Below, piece after piece: positions 19,994 through 29,037 of a DNA stretch of 64,000 nucleotides. This DNA is from Bacteroidia bacterium (lineage in GTDB: Bacteria > Bacteroidota > Bacteroidia > NS11-12g > UBA955). The position numbers were made by a program, and so were the translations under genes. The notes beneath the pieces were generated by a model. That model saw only the letters and a program-made list of their open reading frames with translations, searched no databases and was not told the DNA's origin. Each line of letters starts with the position of its first letter. Position 1 is the first letter of the stretch. The stretch spans positions 186,001 to 250,000 of the forward strand of contig JAMNXP010000001.1 in assembly GCA_023653095.1 (NCBI GenBank), read 5' to 3'.

Positions 19994-21061
19994 ATGAGAA
20001 ACGAATCAAAAGAATTCTTGCATAAATACCTTGACAATGTCTCTCCAACAGGATTTGAATATAGCGGCCAAAAGATTTGGTTGGACTATTTAGAACCATA
20101 TGTTGATGAGCAATTTATGGATGTTTACGGAACTGCAGTTGGCGTAATTAATCCTGGTAAAGAATATAAAGTAGTTTTAGAAGCTCATGCCGATGAAATT
20201 AGTTGGTTTGTGAATCATATTACCGACGACGGTTATATTTATGTAATTCGCAACGGTGGAAGTGATTTCCAGATTGCACCTAGCATGCGTTGTAACATTT
20301 TCTGCGAGAATGGTGAAATTGTCAAGGGTATTTTTGGGTGGCCCGCAATACACGTAAGACCAGATAAAAATCCTGAAACCAAACAAGACACCATTTTTAT
20401 TGATGTTGGATGCAAAAACAAAGAAGAAGTTATTGCCTTAGGTATTCATGTTGGAGCTGTTGCAGTTTTTGAAGCTGGCTCTGAGTGGTTGAACGACCAA
20501 TTTTTAATCGGAAGGGCTTTAGATAACAGAATTGGTGGATTTATGATTGCCGAAGTTGCCAGAACCATCAAAGAAAACAACATCGATCTACCCTTTTCAC
20601 TGTACATAGTTAACTCAGTACAGGAAGAAATTGGATTGCGTGGAGCTGAAATGATATCCAGAAGAATCAATCCAGATGTAGCCATTATTACTGATGTTAC
20701 ACATGATACTCATTCACCATTGTACGATAAAAAGAAACAAGGCGATTGTAAATGCGGCAGAGGTCCAGTAGTTACTTACGGTCCAGCAGTACAAAATAAC
20801 CTACTTCAATTCATCATTCAAGTAGCAAAAGATAATAAAATTGATTTTCAAAGAAATGCAGTTAGCCGATCAACTGGAACGGATACTGATAGTTTTGCCT
20901 ATTCTTCTACTGGAGTTGCTTCTGCGTTAATTTCTTTGCCATTGAAATACATGCATACTACGGTTGAGACTGTGCATCACGATGATATTCAAGGATGCAT
21001 TGACTTGATGTACTATTCTGTTAAAGCTTTGAAGACTGGACAACAATTCCACTATTTGTAA
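19994..21061 (+). CDS. M42 family metallo-aminopeptidase
   Basis: Cytoplasmic di-metal aminopeptidase of the M42 (glutamyl aminopeptidase, formerly cellulase M) family, 355 residues, the usual length. Metal and catalytic residues can be placed: His in VLEAHADE, bridging Asp in GRALDNRIGG, the general base and ligand Glu pair in QEEIGLRG, Asp in ITDVTHD, and the last His in YMHTTVE. These enzymes form large tetrahedral assemblies that trim peptides. It is the first gene of a possible unit with the acyltransferase 9 bp downstream. A TAnnTTTG box ends 5 bp before the start codon, so the message may lack a leader. Confidence 0.9.
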   Translation: MRNESKEFLHKYLDNVSPTGFEYSGQKIWLDYLEPYVDEQFMDVYGTAVGVINPGKEYKVVLEAHADEISWFVNHITDDGYIYVIRNGGSDFQIAPSMRCNIFCENGEIVKGIFGWPAIHVRPDKNPETKQDTIFIDVGCKNKEEVIALGIHVGAVAVFEAGSEWLNDQFLIGRALDNRIGGFMIAEVARTIKENNIDLPFSLYIVNSVQEEIGLRGAEMISRRINPDVAIITDVTHDTHSPLYDKKKQGDCKCGRGPVVTYGPAVQNNLLQFIIQVAKDNKIDFQRNAVSRSTGTDTDSFAYSSTGVASALISLPLKYMHTTVETVHHDDIQGCIDLMYYSVKALKTGQQFHYL

Positions 21062-21070
21062 TTCAGATTT

Positions 21071-21973
21071 ATGTATTCACCGGAAATACCCAAAGCACCT
21101 ACCCTTTTCAAACTTTTGGTATTTCCGTGGCTTTATTTAATTTCAAAACAGCCATTTTGGTTATTGTATAGAATATCTGATTGTGTATTCGTCTTATTGT
21201 TTTATATACTCAGATATCGTCGTAAAGTGGTGCGCGAAAACTTACGGAATTCTTTCCCAAATAGAGGAAATAGTTACCTCAAGTCTATAGAACTCAAGTA
21301 TTATAGACATCTTTCAGATCTTTTTGTTGAAACCATCAAAGGATATTCAATTTCTGAAAAACAAATGATGAGACGAATGATCAATGAGAATGAAGATGTT
21401 TATCTTCACTATTATAATAAAAATCAAAGCTTTATCGTGGTAATGAGTCATTGCGGCAATTGGGAGTGGATATGCCTAATGTCTCAATTAACTTGCAAAC
21501 AACAGGTATTTTGTACCTATAAAACATTAAGTTCAGATGGCTTCAATTGGTTTATGTATCAGATTCGCTCAAAGTTTGGTGCTAAACCTGTGAGTATGAC
21601 TGAAACCTTGAGGTCGTTTGCCAATAATCGAGACATTGTAACCGTTACGGCCCTGATTGGCGACCAAAATCCGTCAGGCGTAAATCAAGTTTATTGGGCC
21701 GATTCCTTTTTGAATCAAGAGACTGCCTTTCTTAGTGGTCCTGCTAAAATTTCGAAGAAGTTTAATTTGCCCATTGTTTATTTGGATAGTCGCAAGCTTT
21801 CTCGAGGACATTATGCCGCTAGATCCATAACCATAGTTGATAATCCATCAGATTTGACAGAAGATCAAATCAGTCAAAGAATTTCATATCATATTCAAAA
21901 TGAGATCCAAAATCAGCCAGAAATTTGGCTTTGGAGTCATAGACGTTGGAAGCACAAAAGAATATCAAAATAA
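21071..21973 (+). CDS. Lysophospholipid/lipid A acyltransferase, LpxL/HtrB family
   Basis: Inner-membrane acyltransferase of 300 residues that would add a secondary acyl chain to lipid A or a related lipid. An N-terminal hydrophobic segment (about 20-55) precedes the catalytic HX4E motif in VVMSHCGNWEW (about residue 125) and the later LIGDQNPSG block, both diagnostic of the LpxL/HtrB fold. The C-terminal IWLWSHRRWK is the conserved end of the family. The donor and acceptor cannot be read from sequence. It follows the M42 gene by 9 bp, and the ArsR-type gene begins 49 bp further on. The lpxA/C/D genes are in the same window but 27 kb away. Confidence 0.85.
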   Translation: MYSPEIPKAPTLFKLLVFPWLYLISKQPFWLLYRISDCVFVLLFYILRYRRKVVRENLRNSFPNRGNSYLKSIELKYYRHLSDLFVETIKGYSISEKQMMRRMINENEDVYLHYYNKNQSFIVVMSHCGNWEWICLMSQLTCKQQVFCTYKTLSSDGFNWFMYQIRSKFGAKPVSMTETLRSFANNRDIVTVTALIGDQNPSGVNQVYWADSFLNQETAFLSGPAKISKKFNLPIVYLDSRKLSRGHYAARSITIVDNPSDLTEDQISQRISYHIQNEIQNQPEIWLWSHRRWKHKRISK

Positions 21974-21998
21974 ATGACGAGGATTTCTTGGTTTTTGT

Positions 21999-22006
21999 TA
22001 AATTTG
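21999..22006 (+). promoter_or_regulatory. -7 promoter box of the ArsR-type regulator
   Basis: TAAATTTG, an exact TAnnTTTG match 16 bp before the ATG at 22023; no convincing -33 element. Confidence 0.35.
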
Positions 22007-22022
22007 CATTTAACGATAAATC

Positions 22023-22352
22023 ATGAAAAAGACGGACTCTTTCGCAGAATCAACTGAAAAATTAGCCAGTTTATCAAAAGCTATTGGCCACCCAGCTCGA
22101 ATTCAGATTTTATTGTTTCTAATGGAATCTGGTCCTTCTACTTGTCAAGATATAGTTGACAAACTCCCGTATTCTCAAAGTACTGTTTCAGGTCACTTAC
22201 AAAAGCTCAAAGAAGACGGTTACATCAATCTAAAATATCAGAAAACGTCTTCAATTTATACCATCCAAAAGGACACCTTATTTGAATTAAATAAACTGGT
22301 TCAAACGGTATTTAAGTTATTGCCAGATAAGCCTCAATTGTCTCTATTTTAA
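22023..22352 (+). CDS. ArsR/SmtB-like winged-helix transcriptional regulator
   Basis: Small DNA-binding repressor of 109 residues. The winged helix-turn-helix is clear: LSKAIGHPARIQILLFL, then the recognition helix region YSQSTVSGHLQKLKEDGYI and a short wing (LKYQKTSSIYTI). The metal-binding ELCVCDL box of metal-sensing ArsR proteins is not present; only a single Cys lies in STCQDIV, so a metal sensor role is not supported. The gene ends 3 bp from the convergent DUF1015 gene. The target is unknown; the upstream acyltransferase is the nearest same-strand gene. Confidence 0.85.
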   Translation: MKKTDSFAESTEKLASLSKAIGHPARIQILLFLMESGPSTCQDIVDKLPYSQSTVSGHLQKLKEDGYINLKYQKTSSIYTIQKDTLFELNKLVQTVFKLLPDKPQLSLF

Positions 22353-22355
22353 AAC

Positions 22356-23567
22356 CTATTTGTAGGTTTCAACTATTAATCCAGTTAATAGTTTGGGTTC
22401 AATAAAGGTTGATTTAGGCGGCATGATCGAGCCTTCGTCTGCAACAGCTCTAATTTCTGCCATTGTATTTGAATGGAACAAAAATCCAATTTCATCTTCT
22501 TTTAGATAATTCATCATTTGTTGAATGGACATATCCCCTCTTTGAAATCGGATATTCACATCATGAGCAGTATCTGTGATGTTGAATGCTGGCCCAAAAA
22601 TTAGGTTTTCTGTGATCGCCACATCTAATTGATCAACGGCTTTAGAAGAATTGGATTCAGGAAGCTTGAAAATAAATGCTTGCCCATTGCAGAAGCAACA
22701 TACCGAACGGAAAGGAACTGATTTATAATCAGATTGGTCATTTAAATCTAATTTAGTGCATTCGATACCTTGATTCTCTAGGAAAGAGTGAAATTGATCG
22801 TGATTAAGTTCAGTTTTTACAATTCTATAGAATGGTTTGATGAGTAAATCATCTTCATTCATAATAAGTGCCATAAATCCCTTTCCAGAGTTATGTCCAA
22901 ACTGATCAATCAAAAATCTCGAAGAGCTAGCTACTCTATGGTGTCCATCGGCAATATACAATGAATCTAAATTCTGAAATTCACCGAGTACAGATGATTG
23001 TAATTTTTTGTCTTGAATCACCCAAACTTGATGTAGATTATCCATCTCATCAGTGACACTCAATTTGGGTGGTGTTTGTAATACCTCGCTTGCCCAATCA
23101 TTTAATGAATTTGGCAAAACCTGTGATAGAAGAACAGGTTCAGCCATAGAATTCAATACTTGGATGTGTTTAACTAGGCGATCTTCTTTTGCACGAATGG
23201 TGTTTTCATGTCGTTTAACCTTGCCATCCAAATAATCATCTCCATCAACACCAATGATCCAGCCACCAAGTTTGGCACCAGCGTGATGAGTTTGTTCATA
23301 ATACAATATTGAATTATTGATTTCAGTCAAATTGCCTGAAGATTTCAATAAATCAAAATATTGAACACTCGAATTATAAAATTCTTCGGTTCCGGCCACA
23401 AGATTAGGATTGATAAATTGAGGTTTAACAATTCTCAAATAACTTAAATCCGACTTTTGAGCTTTTTCAATTAACAAGTGTTCGGGGAGTTTCCCAGATC
23501 CTAAACTTACTATATCAGAAATCACTTCCTGTTTTGGAAGAAGTGTATTAATGGGAAAAACCTTCAT
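22356..23567 (-). CDS. DUF1015 family protein
   Basis: Conserved 403-residue protein of unknown function, predicted cytoplasmic. The DUF1015 hallmark YIADGHHRVASSSRF lies near residue 205, and the C-terminus has the family's GSIMPPKSTFIEPKLLTGL block. It lies 8 bp downstream of serA and shares the strand with serA and serC, an arrangement I recall from many Bacteroidota, suggesting a role linked to serine or phosphoserine metabolism; this is only inference from context. The GHHR motif could suggest a nuclease or phospho-ligand site (as in ParB/SerK-like proteins, a family to which DUF1015 may be related), but no activity is claimed here. Confidence 0.85.
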   Translation of the reverse strand: MKVFPINTLLPKQEVISDIVSLGSGKLPEHLLIEKAQKSDLSYLRIVKPQFINPNLVAGTEEFYNSSVQYFDLLKSSGNLTEINNSILYYEQTHHAGAKLGGWIIGVDGDDYLDGKVKRHENTIRAKEDRLVKHIQVLNSMAEPVLLSQVLPNSLNDWASEVLQTPPKLSVTDEMDNLHQVWVIQDKKLQSSVLGEFQNLDSLYIADGHHRVASSSRFLIDQFGHNSGKGFMALIMNEDDLLIKPFYRIVKTELNHDQFHSFLENQGIECTKLDLNDQSDYKSVPFRSVCCFCNGQAFIFKLPESNSSKAVDQLDVAITENLIFGPAFNITDTAHDVNIRFQRGDMSIQQMMNYLKEDEIGFLFHSNTMAEIRAVADEGSIMPPKSTFIEPKLLTGLIVETYK

Positions 23568-23575
23568 TGAAAGAT

Positions 23576-24526
23576 CTACCTTAAATGTTGAACTATTTTC
23601 TCAGCCAATTCTATGCCTACGCGCATTTGAGCTTCAGCAGTGCTTGCACCAATGTGAGGACTCAATGAAGCATTATTTAGTGATAAAATAGTATCATTTG
23701 TAGGAGGTTCATTTTCAAAAACATCCACCCCTGAAAAAGCAATCTTACCATCTTTCAGTGCCTGTGCGAGCGCATTTTCATTGACAACTCCTCCCCTTGC
23801 ACAGTTGATCAAAACGGCGCCTTGTTTCATTTTACTGATTTCAGATTCACCGATAGATTCTGCACTACCAGGTGTATGAACGGTTAAAATATCGCTTTCT
23901 CCTAAAACTGTATCTAAATCTTGGCCTTTTAAGGTAATCTGAAAGTTTTTTACTTGATATTCAGGATGTAATTTAACCACTAAATCAAATGATCTTCCTT
24001 TATAATCGTAAACTAAGACTTTCATTCCAAGTCCAATAGCCATTTTAGCAACCTCTTGTCCTATTCTTCCGAATCCAATGATACCAATGCTTTTGCCGGT
24101 TAATTCAAATCCTTCAGAGGCAGTTTTTTTGAGGGACTTAAATTCTTCTTTTCCGAATTCAGGCATTCTTCTATTGCTGAGATGCAAGAATCTTGAAACC
24201 GAAAATGCATGTGCGAACACCAATTCAGCTACACTTCTCGAAGAGGCATTTGGGGTATTCAATACAGGAATACCTGCTACTCCAGCGGCTTTAAGATCAA
24301 TATTATCCAAACCAACGCCCGCTCTCGCAATAACTTTTAAATTAATCCCAGCTTGAATGACCTCGGATGTAACTTTCGTGGCACTTCTAACGATCAACAC
24401 CTCGTAATTGATAATTTTATCGCAAAGCTCCGATTGGGGTATTGATTGTGTATCTACTTCAAATCCTGCATTTTCAAGAATTGCTTTTCCCGCGGCGTCT
24501 ATACCGTCATTTGCTAAAATTCTCAT
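23576..24526 (-). CDS. serA: D-3-phosphoglycerate dehydrogenase, short form
   Basis: Oxidises 3-phosphoglycerate to 3-phosphohydroxypyruvate with NAD+, the first step of serine synthesis; cytoplasmic. At 316 residues it has only the substrate and Rossmann domains (IGIIGFGRIGQE near residue 148; catalytic His in LSPHIGAST; Arg in INCARGGVV) and lacks the C-terminal ACT domain that gives serine feedback inhibition in longer SerA proteins. Regulation by serine through ACT is therefore not expected. Its ATG lies 2 bp after the serC stop, so the two are surely co-transcribed, followed by DUF1015. SerB is not in this window. Confidence 0.9.
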   Translation of the reverse strand: MRILANDGIDAAGKAILENAGFEVDTQSIPQSELCDKIINYEVLIVRSATKVTSEVIQAGINLKVIARAGVGLDNIDLKAAGVAGIPVLNTPNASSRSVAELVFAHAFSVSRFLHLSNRRMPEFGKEEFKSLKKTASEGFELTGKSIGIIGFGRIGQEVAKMAIGLGMKVLVYDYKGRSFDLVVKLHPEYQVKNFQITLKGQDLDTVLGESDILTVHTPGSAESIGESEISKMKQGAVLINCARGGVVNENALAQALKDGKIAFSGVDVFENEPPTNDTILSLNNASLSPHIGASTAEAQMRVGIELAEKIVQHLR

Positions 24527-24528
24527 GA

Positions 24529-25605
24529 TTACTTGTTGAAATTAGTCATTACATCTACCAAGGCTTGAACACTATCTAGTGGTAAAGCATTATATAAAGA
24601 TGCTCTATATCCACCTACGCTTCTATGTCCTTTGATACCTGAAATTCCATGTTCTTTGCAAGCGGTTTCAAATTTTTCCTCCAAAGAGTTAAATTCAGGC
24701 TTAAAAACGAAGCAAACATTCATTTTACTTCTACTGTTTACTTCTGCAGTACCTTGAAAATATTCGCTATTATCGATGGTAGAATATAATAAATCAGCTT
24801 TTTCAGAATTGCGTTTTTCCATTCCTTGAACGCCACCCATTTCTTTTACCCATTCCAGGTTGTATTTAGATACTAAAATGGGGAATACTGGTGGGGTATT
24901 ATACATGCTTCCGTTTTTAGCATGTGTTTGATACTTGAGCATTGTAGGAACATGTCTTTCAGACATATTATTGTACATGGATTTCTTGATGATTACCAAT
25001 GTAACACCTGCTGGCCCAAGATTTTTTTGTGCACCGGCGTATATGAGATCAAATTTACTTACATCAACTGGACGAGAGAAAATATCAGAGCTCATATCAC
25101 AAATCAATGGAATATCGCATTTTGGAAATTCTTGTATTTGAGTTCCGTAAATGGTATTGTTTGAAGTGCAATGGAAATAATCATCGGTATTATTGATGGT
25201 ATATTCTGTTGGGACAAAATTGAAGTTTTTACCTTCACTGCTTGCAACAATATTCACATTTCCAAAATGAACTGCTTCTTCAATCGCTTTTGTTGCCCAT
25301 GTGCCCGTATTGGTATAAGAGGCAGATGTCTTTAGAAAGTTCATAGGAATTTGGAAGAACTGGGTTGATGCACCACCTTGAAGAAAGAGAATATCATAAT
25401 CTTCAGGAACTGATAAAATCTCACGTATTAAAGATCTTGACTCATCCATCACCGCTTCAAATTGCTTACTGCGATGGGAAATTTCCAAAATGTTTAAACC
25501 TGTGTTTGCGAAATTTACTAGATCTTCTCTGCTTTTTTCAATGGCATACTGCGATAAAATTGATGGACCTGCAGAAAAATTGTGAATCTTTTTGGTGTTG
25601 CTCAT
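24529..25605 (-). CDS. serC: Phosphoserine aminotransferase
   Basis: PLP enzyme converting 3-phosphohydroxypyruvate and glutamate to phosphoserine, the second step of serine synthesis, also usable in PLP synthesis. The 358-residue length is normal. Family signs are the start HNFSAGPSILS, the LFLQGGASTQF block, the PLP lysine in IYAGAQKNLGPAG, and the C-terminal KGHRSVGGYRASLYNALP phosphate-binding segment. It heads the serC-serA-DUF1015 operon. The 44-bp gap to the divergent gene at 25650 must hold both promoters; on the minus strand TAAAATTG is one mismatch from the -7 box. Confidence 0.95.
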   Translation of the reverse strand: MSNTKKIHNFSAGPSILSQYAIEKSREDLVNFANTGLNILEISHRSKQFEAVMDESRSLIREILSVPEDYDILFLQGGASTQFFQIPMNFLKTSASYTNTGTWATKAIEEAVHFGNVNIVASSEGKNFNFVPTEYTINNTDDYFHCTSNNTIYGTQIQEFPKCDIPLICDMSSDIFSRPVDVSKFDLIYAGAQKNLGPAGVTLVIIKKSMYNNMSERHVPTMLKYQTHAKNGSMYNTPPVFPILVSKYNLEWVKEMGGVQGMEKRNSEKADLLYSTIDNSEYFQGTAEVNSRSKMNVCFVFKPEFNSLEEKFETACKEHGISGIKGHRSVGGYRASLYNALPLDSVQALVDVMTNFNK

Positions 25606-25649
25606 AAACTACTACAATTTTACGTGTATAATTGCGTGTTTACAAGAAA

Positions 25650-26234
25650 ATGCAGTGTTTGTTTCGGATATTTTCAATGACCATTTTATTATTTAATTGT
25701 TCTTCAATCTATTCGCAATACGAAGGTTTAGATAGCAATAGAAGACAAATGAAGCAATTAAAAAAAGATGACGATGCTCCCTTTGCTGATGAAATTGTTT
25801 CATACCGTTATAAAGACCTGAAGTATAATGGCGCAGATGTAACTGCTTTTGGATATGGTGGAGTGTATTCACTTGAATTATCGCCTTACACCGGATTGCA
25901 TTTTGATAATAAATTTTTTGCAGCGGTTGGTCTTTCTGGAGGATTTTTTCAAAGCGATTTACGAGGGATTGCCACATTCAATGGCGCCACTTTTGGGTTT
26001 GTTAGAATACCTATCAATTCTATATTCATACATGCAGAATACAGATATCAAAATGCATTGGTAGATATATTACCCAATATCAGAGAATCTTATGGAACAG
26101 GAATATTTGGGATTGGATATGCAGATGGTTCGCAAATCAATTCCTATTTTTTAGTAGGCTTTGCAACCAATCCCAAGTATGCCTATACTTCCTCTTTGGG
26201 AAGTATCATTTATCGATTTGGTTTTCGATTTTAG
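25650..26234 (+). CDS. Small predicted outer-membrane beta-barrel protein
   Basis: A 194-residue protein of unknown function. From the ATG at 25650 (a TTG 18 bp upstream is also possible), it has a signal peptide or lipoprotein-like leader (FSMTILLFNCSSIYSQ); the cleavage is more likely after IYSQ than at the Cys. After a charged linker (about 30-60), alternating strands rich in aromatic residues and glycine run to a terminal Phe (YRFGFRF), the outer-membrane insertion signature. Six to eight strands would fit. It is divergent from serC and its stop overlaps the convergent nuoN stop by 4 bp. I do not recognise a named family. Confidence 0.65.
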   Translation: MQCLFRIFSMTILLFNCSSIYSQYEGLDSNRRQMKQLKKDDDAPFADEIVSYRYKDLKYNGADVTAFGYGGVYSLELSPYTGLHFDNKFFAAVGLSGGFFQSDLRGIATFNGATFGFVRIPINSIFIHAEYRYQNALVDILPNIRESYGTGIFGIGYADGSQINSYFLVGFATNPKYAYTSSLGSIIYRFGFRF

Positions 26235-27619
26235 AAAATTCTTTCGGTGATCATGGGTAAAAGCCCCAATGTAATGATCAACAACATACCAGTAATTAAG
26301 CAAATCTGAGAAAAAAGACCATTAATTGAGTTTTGTTCAGCATCAACCTCATTTGTTTCTGCTAATGCATATCTGAAAGGTTTAAAATAATAGGCAATAC
26401 TGATTGCAGAGCCTAATAAGGCTAAATAAACGGAGTAATGGTTTTGAGAAAAAGCAGCTGAAAACAATTGGTATTTTGCTACGAAACCTATGGTTGATGG
26501 AACCCCAGCAATGGAAAGCGTACCAATGACTAAAGCGGCCATGTCAATTTTGTTATTCTTGATGTTTTTGAACATTTCGAATGACTTTTCTCCATCGGCT
26601 GAGTATTTATCCATCAGATAAAATAGGATGATTGTTCCTAATCCATAACTCAATAAATAAGTTCCGAGTATTGGAAGATTCTCTTCCATTGGAAGAATTA
26701 AAAATAACAGTAGATATCCTGCATGTGAAATACTTGAGTATGCCAAAGTTCTTTTTACGGTTTGTTGAACCAAAGCTGCAATATTTCCAACTAGTATAGT
26801 CAATATACTAACAGGTACAATCCATTGATTGATCCAAATTTGCATGGGTGAAAAAGTATTTATCAACTGCGCAAATGCAACAAATCCAGCTACTTTTACA
26901 ATCACTGCCATAAAGGTCGCTACACGGTTTGGACTACCTTCATAAACATCTGGGCTCCAAAAGTGAAAAGGAACTGCTGATACTTTAAATAACAACCCTA
27001 CCGACATCAAAATAACTCCAGCCTTCAGAAGAACAGGAAATTCACCAAAATGAGCGGCAAATGAAAGTTTCATTTGAATTTCAGAAAGAATCAACGTTCC
27101 TGAACCGCCATAGGTAAATGCTGCACCTAATAGGAATATAGCTGTTGAAAATGCGCCCATTAGAAAATATTTCATGGCCGCTTCGTTACCATAAATATTC
27201 TCTTTTTCACTACCTGCTAATACGAACAGAGGAATAGAAAGTACTTCCAATCCCAAGAAAAGCATAACAAGATGTTGTGATCCAACCATCATCATTGCAC
27301 CAGTTAATGCAAAGGCAAACAATCCTAAAACGTCTGCGCCTTTTTTATAGGTGGATGGCAATAAAGAAAGAATGTAAAATCCAAAGAAAGAAAGTATAGA
27401 AACCATACTTAATTTAAAAGCGTTGAAGTTCAACATATGGGCGGGTACCCATTTGAAGAGTTCAGAAAAATCTACCCAACCTTGACCTTCAGCGCCAGAC
27501 AACAATGCCGATAACAGCATGAAAAATCTCAGAATCCAAAGACTCTTCGACTCAGATTTATTTAATCCCCAGAAAAGGGTAATTACACCTCCTAAAAAAA
27601 CTAAGGCTATTCCAATCAT
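26231..27619 (-). CDS. nuoN: NADH-quinone oxidoreductase subunit N
   Basis: Antiporter-like proton-pumping subunit of complex I, inner membrane, 462 residues with about 14 hydrophobic helices. The Mrp-like core is visible, including the lysine-containing helix near KVSAVPFHFWSPDVYEG and KRTLAYSSISHAGY. Last gene of the nuoIJKLMN block; its start overlaps the nuoM stop by 4 bp (ATGA). Its stop overlaps the stop of the opposing small membrane-protein gene by 4 bp, and I see no terminator there. Confidence 0.95.
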   Translation of the reverse strand: MIGIALVFLGGVITLFWGLNKSESKSLWILRFFMLLSALLSGAEGQGWVDFSELFKWVPAHMLNFNAFKLSMVSILSFFGFYILSLLPSTYKKGADVLGLFAFALTGAMMMVGSQHLVMLFLGLEVLSIPLFVLAGSEKENIYGNEAAMKYFLMGAFSTAIFLLGAAFTYGGSGTLILSEIQMKLSFAAHFGEFPVLLKAGVILMSVGLLFKVSAVPFHFWSPDVYEGSPNRVATFMAVIVKVAGFVAFAQLINTFSPMQIWINQWIVPVSILTILVGNIAALVQQTVKRTLAYSSISHAGYLLLFLILPMEENLPILGTYLLSYGLGTIILFYLMDKYSADGEKSFEMFKNIKNNKIDMAALVIGTLSIAGVPSTIGFVAKYQLFSAAFSQNHYSVYLALLGSAISIAYYFKPFRYALAETNEVDAEQNSINGLFSQICLITGMLLIITLGLLPMITERIF

Positions 27620-29037
27620 GATAATACTCCTTTCGCGTTAGAAATTTCTAACATTAACTTTTCTACAGACAAGGGAAAGATTTCCAAAATAACTTGTGGG
27701 AACAATCCGATAAACAACACCGTAAATGCGACAATTATCAAGGGAAGATAATCTACAAAAGAGATCTCTGATATTGCAATTTCGTTAGAACCTAAAGCTG
27801 CTTTTTGAAATATCCGTAACATATAAACGGCGCATAAAATTATGGTTAAACCGGAGAGTAAACCATGAATTGAGTTGTATTTGAATACACTGTTTAATAA
27901 CATGAATTCTCCAGGAAAACCGCTAGTTAATGGCGCTGCTGCAGTTCCAATGACAATGATAAAAAACAATACGGTGAAAAACTTAAACTTAGATGCTATT
28001 CCACCTAATTCAGATAAGTTTCGAGTATTTGCATTTTTTTGAATAATATCAATGATTAAGAACATGCCAACCACGTTTAAGCCGTGAACCAACATTTGTA
28101 ATAAACCACCATTAAAACCTGATGCGTTTAAAGTAAAGAAACCTGCAGCAATAAGTCCCACGTGAGACAACGAACTGTAGGCGGTAATGCGTTTCATATC
28201 ATCTTGGCGAATGGCTATGATTCCACCATAAATAATTCCAATTACAGCTAAAGTCATTACTATTGGCTGATAAAAATCAATACTCTCTGCTGCCAATGGC
28301 ATATACCAACGAATCAATCCGTATAGTCCCATCTTCAGCATTATACCTGATAACAACATGCTTCCTTGTGCGGGTGCATTCGTATAGGTATCTGCTTGCC
28401 ACAAATGAAATGGGAAAATAGGTATTTTAACGGCAAACGCCAATAAAAGTCCCCCGCCAATAATCAGCGATTGTGCATGACTCAGCTGGGTATTTAATAG
28501 ATCAGCATAGGCAAAACTTCCACCGGAAAGTAAAGCCAAATAGATCAATGAAGCCAACATTGCAAGGGAACCAACAAACGTATATATGAAAAAACGGATG
28601 GTTGTTACAAAATTGTCTTTTTCTGAAAACTGGAGTGTAATAAAGTAAATAGGAATCATGGCAAGCTCCCAGAAAAGGTAAAATATTAACCCATCTTGTG
28701 CCATGAAAACACCATTTAAACCTGCTTGCATTAAAAATGCCCAAGCAATGAGTTTCTGATTTTGGTCTTTGACAGACAAAACTATGATGGGCAATAATAA
28801 TTGGGTCAATAATAACATGAACCAAGTAATTTGATCTATAACCATGGTAAAACGAACAGATTCGCCTAGCCATGGTTGATCAAACACAACTAATCCATCG
28901 GGAAATGAACCCTGATTGTATTTAGTCAATAAAACCACCAAACCAATTAGACTTAAACCAGAGGCAATCCATCTTGATTTAATTGGTAAAAATGCCCAAA
29001 TTAATGAAGCAAGTATGGGTATAAGTATGAGTTCCAC
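27616..29037 (-). CDS. nuoM: NADH-quinone oxidoreductase subunit M
   Basis: Second antiporter-like membrane subunit of complex I, 473 residues. Family signs are FYLFWELAMIPIYF (the conserved Glu in an early helix), KIPIFPFHLWQADTYTNAPAQGSMLLSG and RITAYSSLSHVGL. The start codon is a GTG that directly abuts and overlaps the TAG of nuoL; no better ATG lies nearby. It sits between nuoL and nuoN with overlapping stops and starts, which indicates translational coupling. Confidence 0.95.
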   Translation of the reverse strand: MELILIPILASLIWAFLPIKSRWIASGLSLIGLVVLLTKYNQGSFPDGLVVFDQPWLGESVRFTMVIDQITWFMLLLTQLLLPIIVLSVKDQNQKLIAWAFLMQAGLNGVFMAQDGLIFYLFWELAMIPIYFITLQFSEKDNFVTTIRFFIYTFVGSLAMLASLIYLALLSGGSFAYADLLNTQLSHAQSLIIGGGLLLAFAVKIPIFPFHLWQADTYTNAPAQGSMLLSGIMLKMGLYGLIRWYMPLAAESIDFYQPIVMTLAVIGIIYGGIIAIRQDDMKRITAYSSLSHVGLIAAGFFTLNASGFNGGLLQMLVHGLNVVGMFLIIDIIQKNANTRNLSELGGIASKFKFFTVLFFIIVIGTAAAPLTSGFPGEFMLLNSVFKYNSIHGLLSGLTIILCAVYMLRIFQKAALGSNEIAISEISFVDYLPLIIVAFTVLFIGLFPQVILEIFPLSVEKLMLEISNAKGVLS

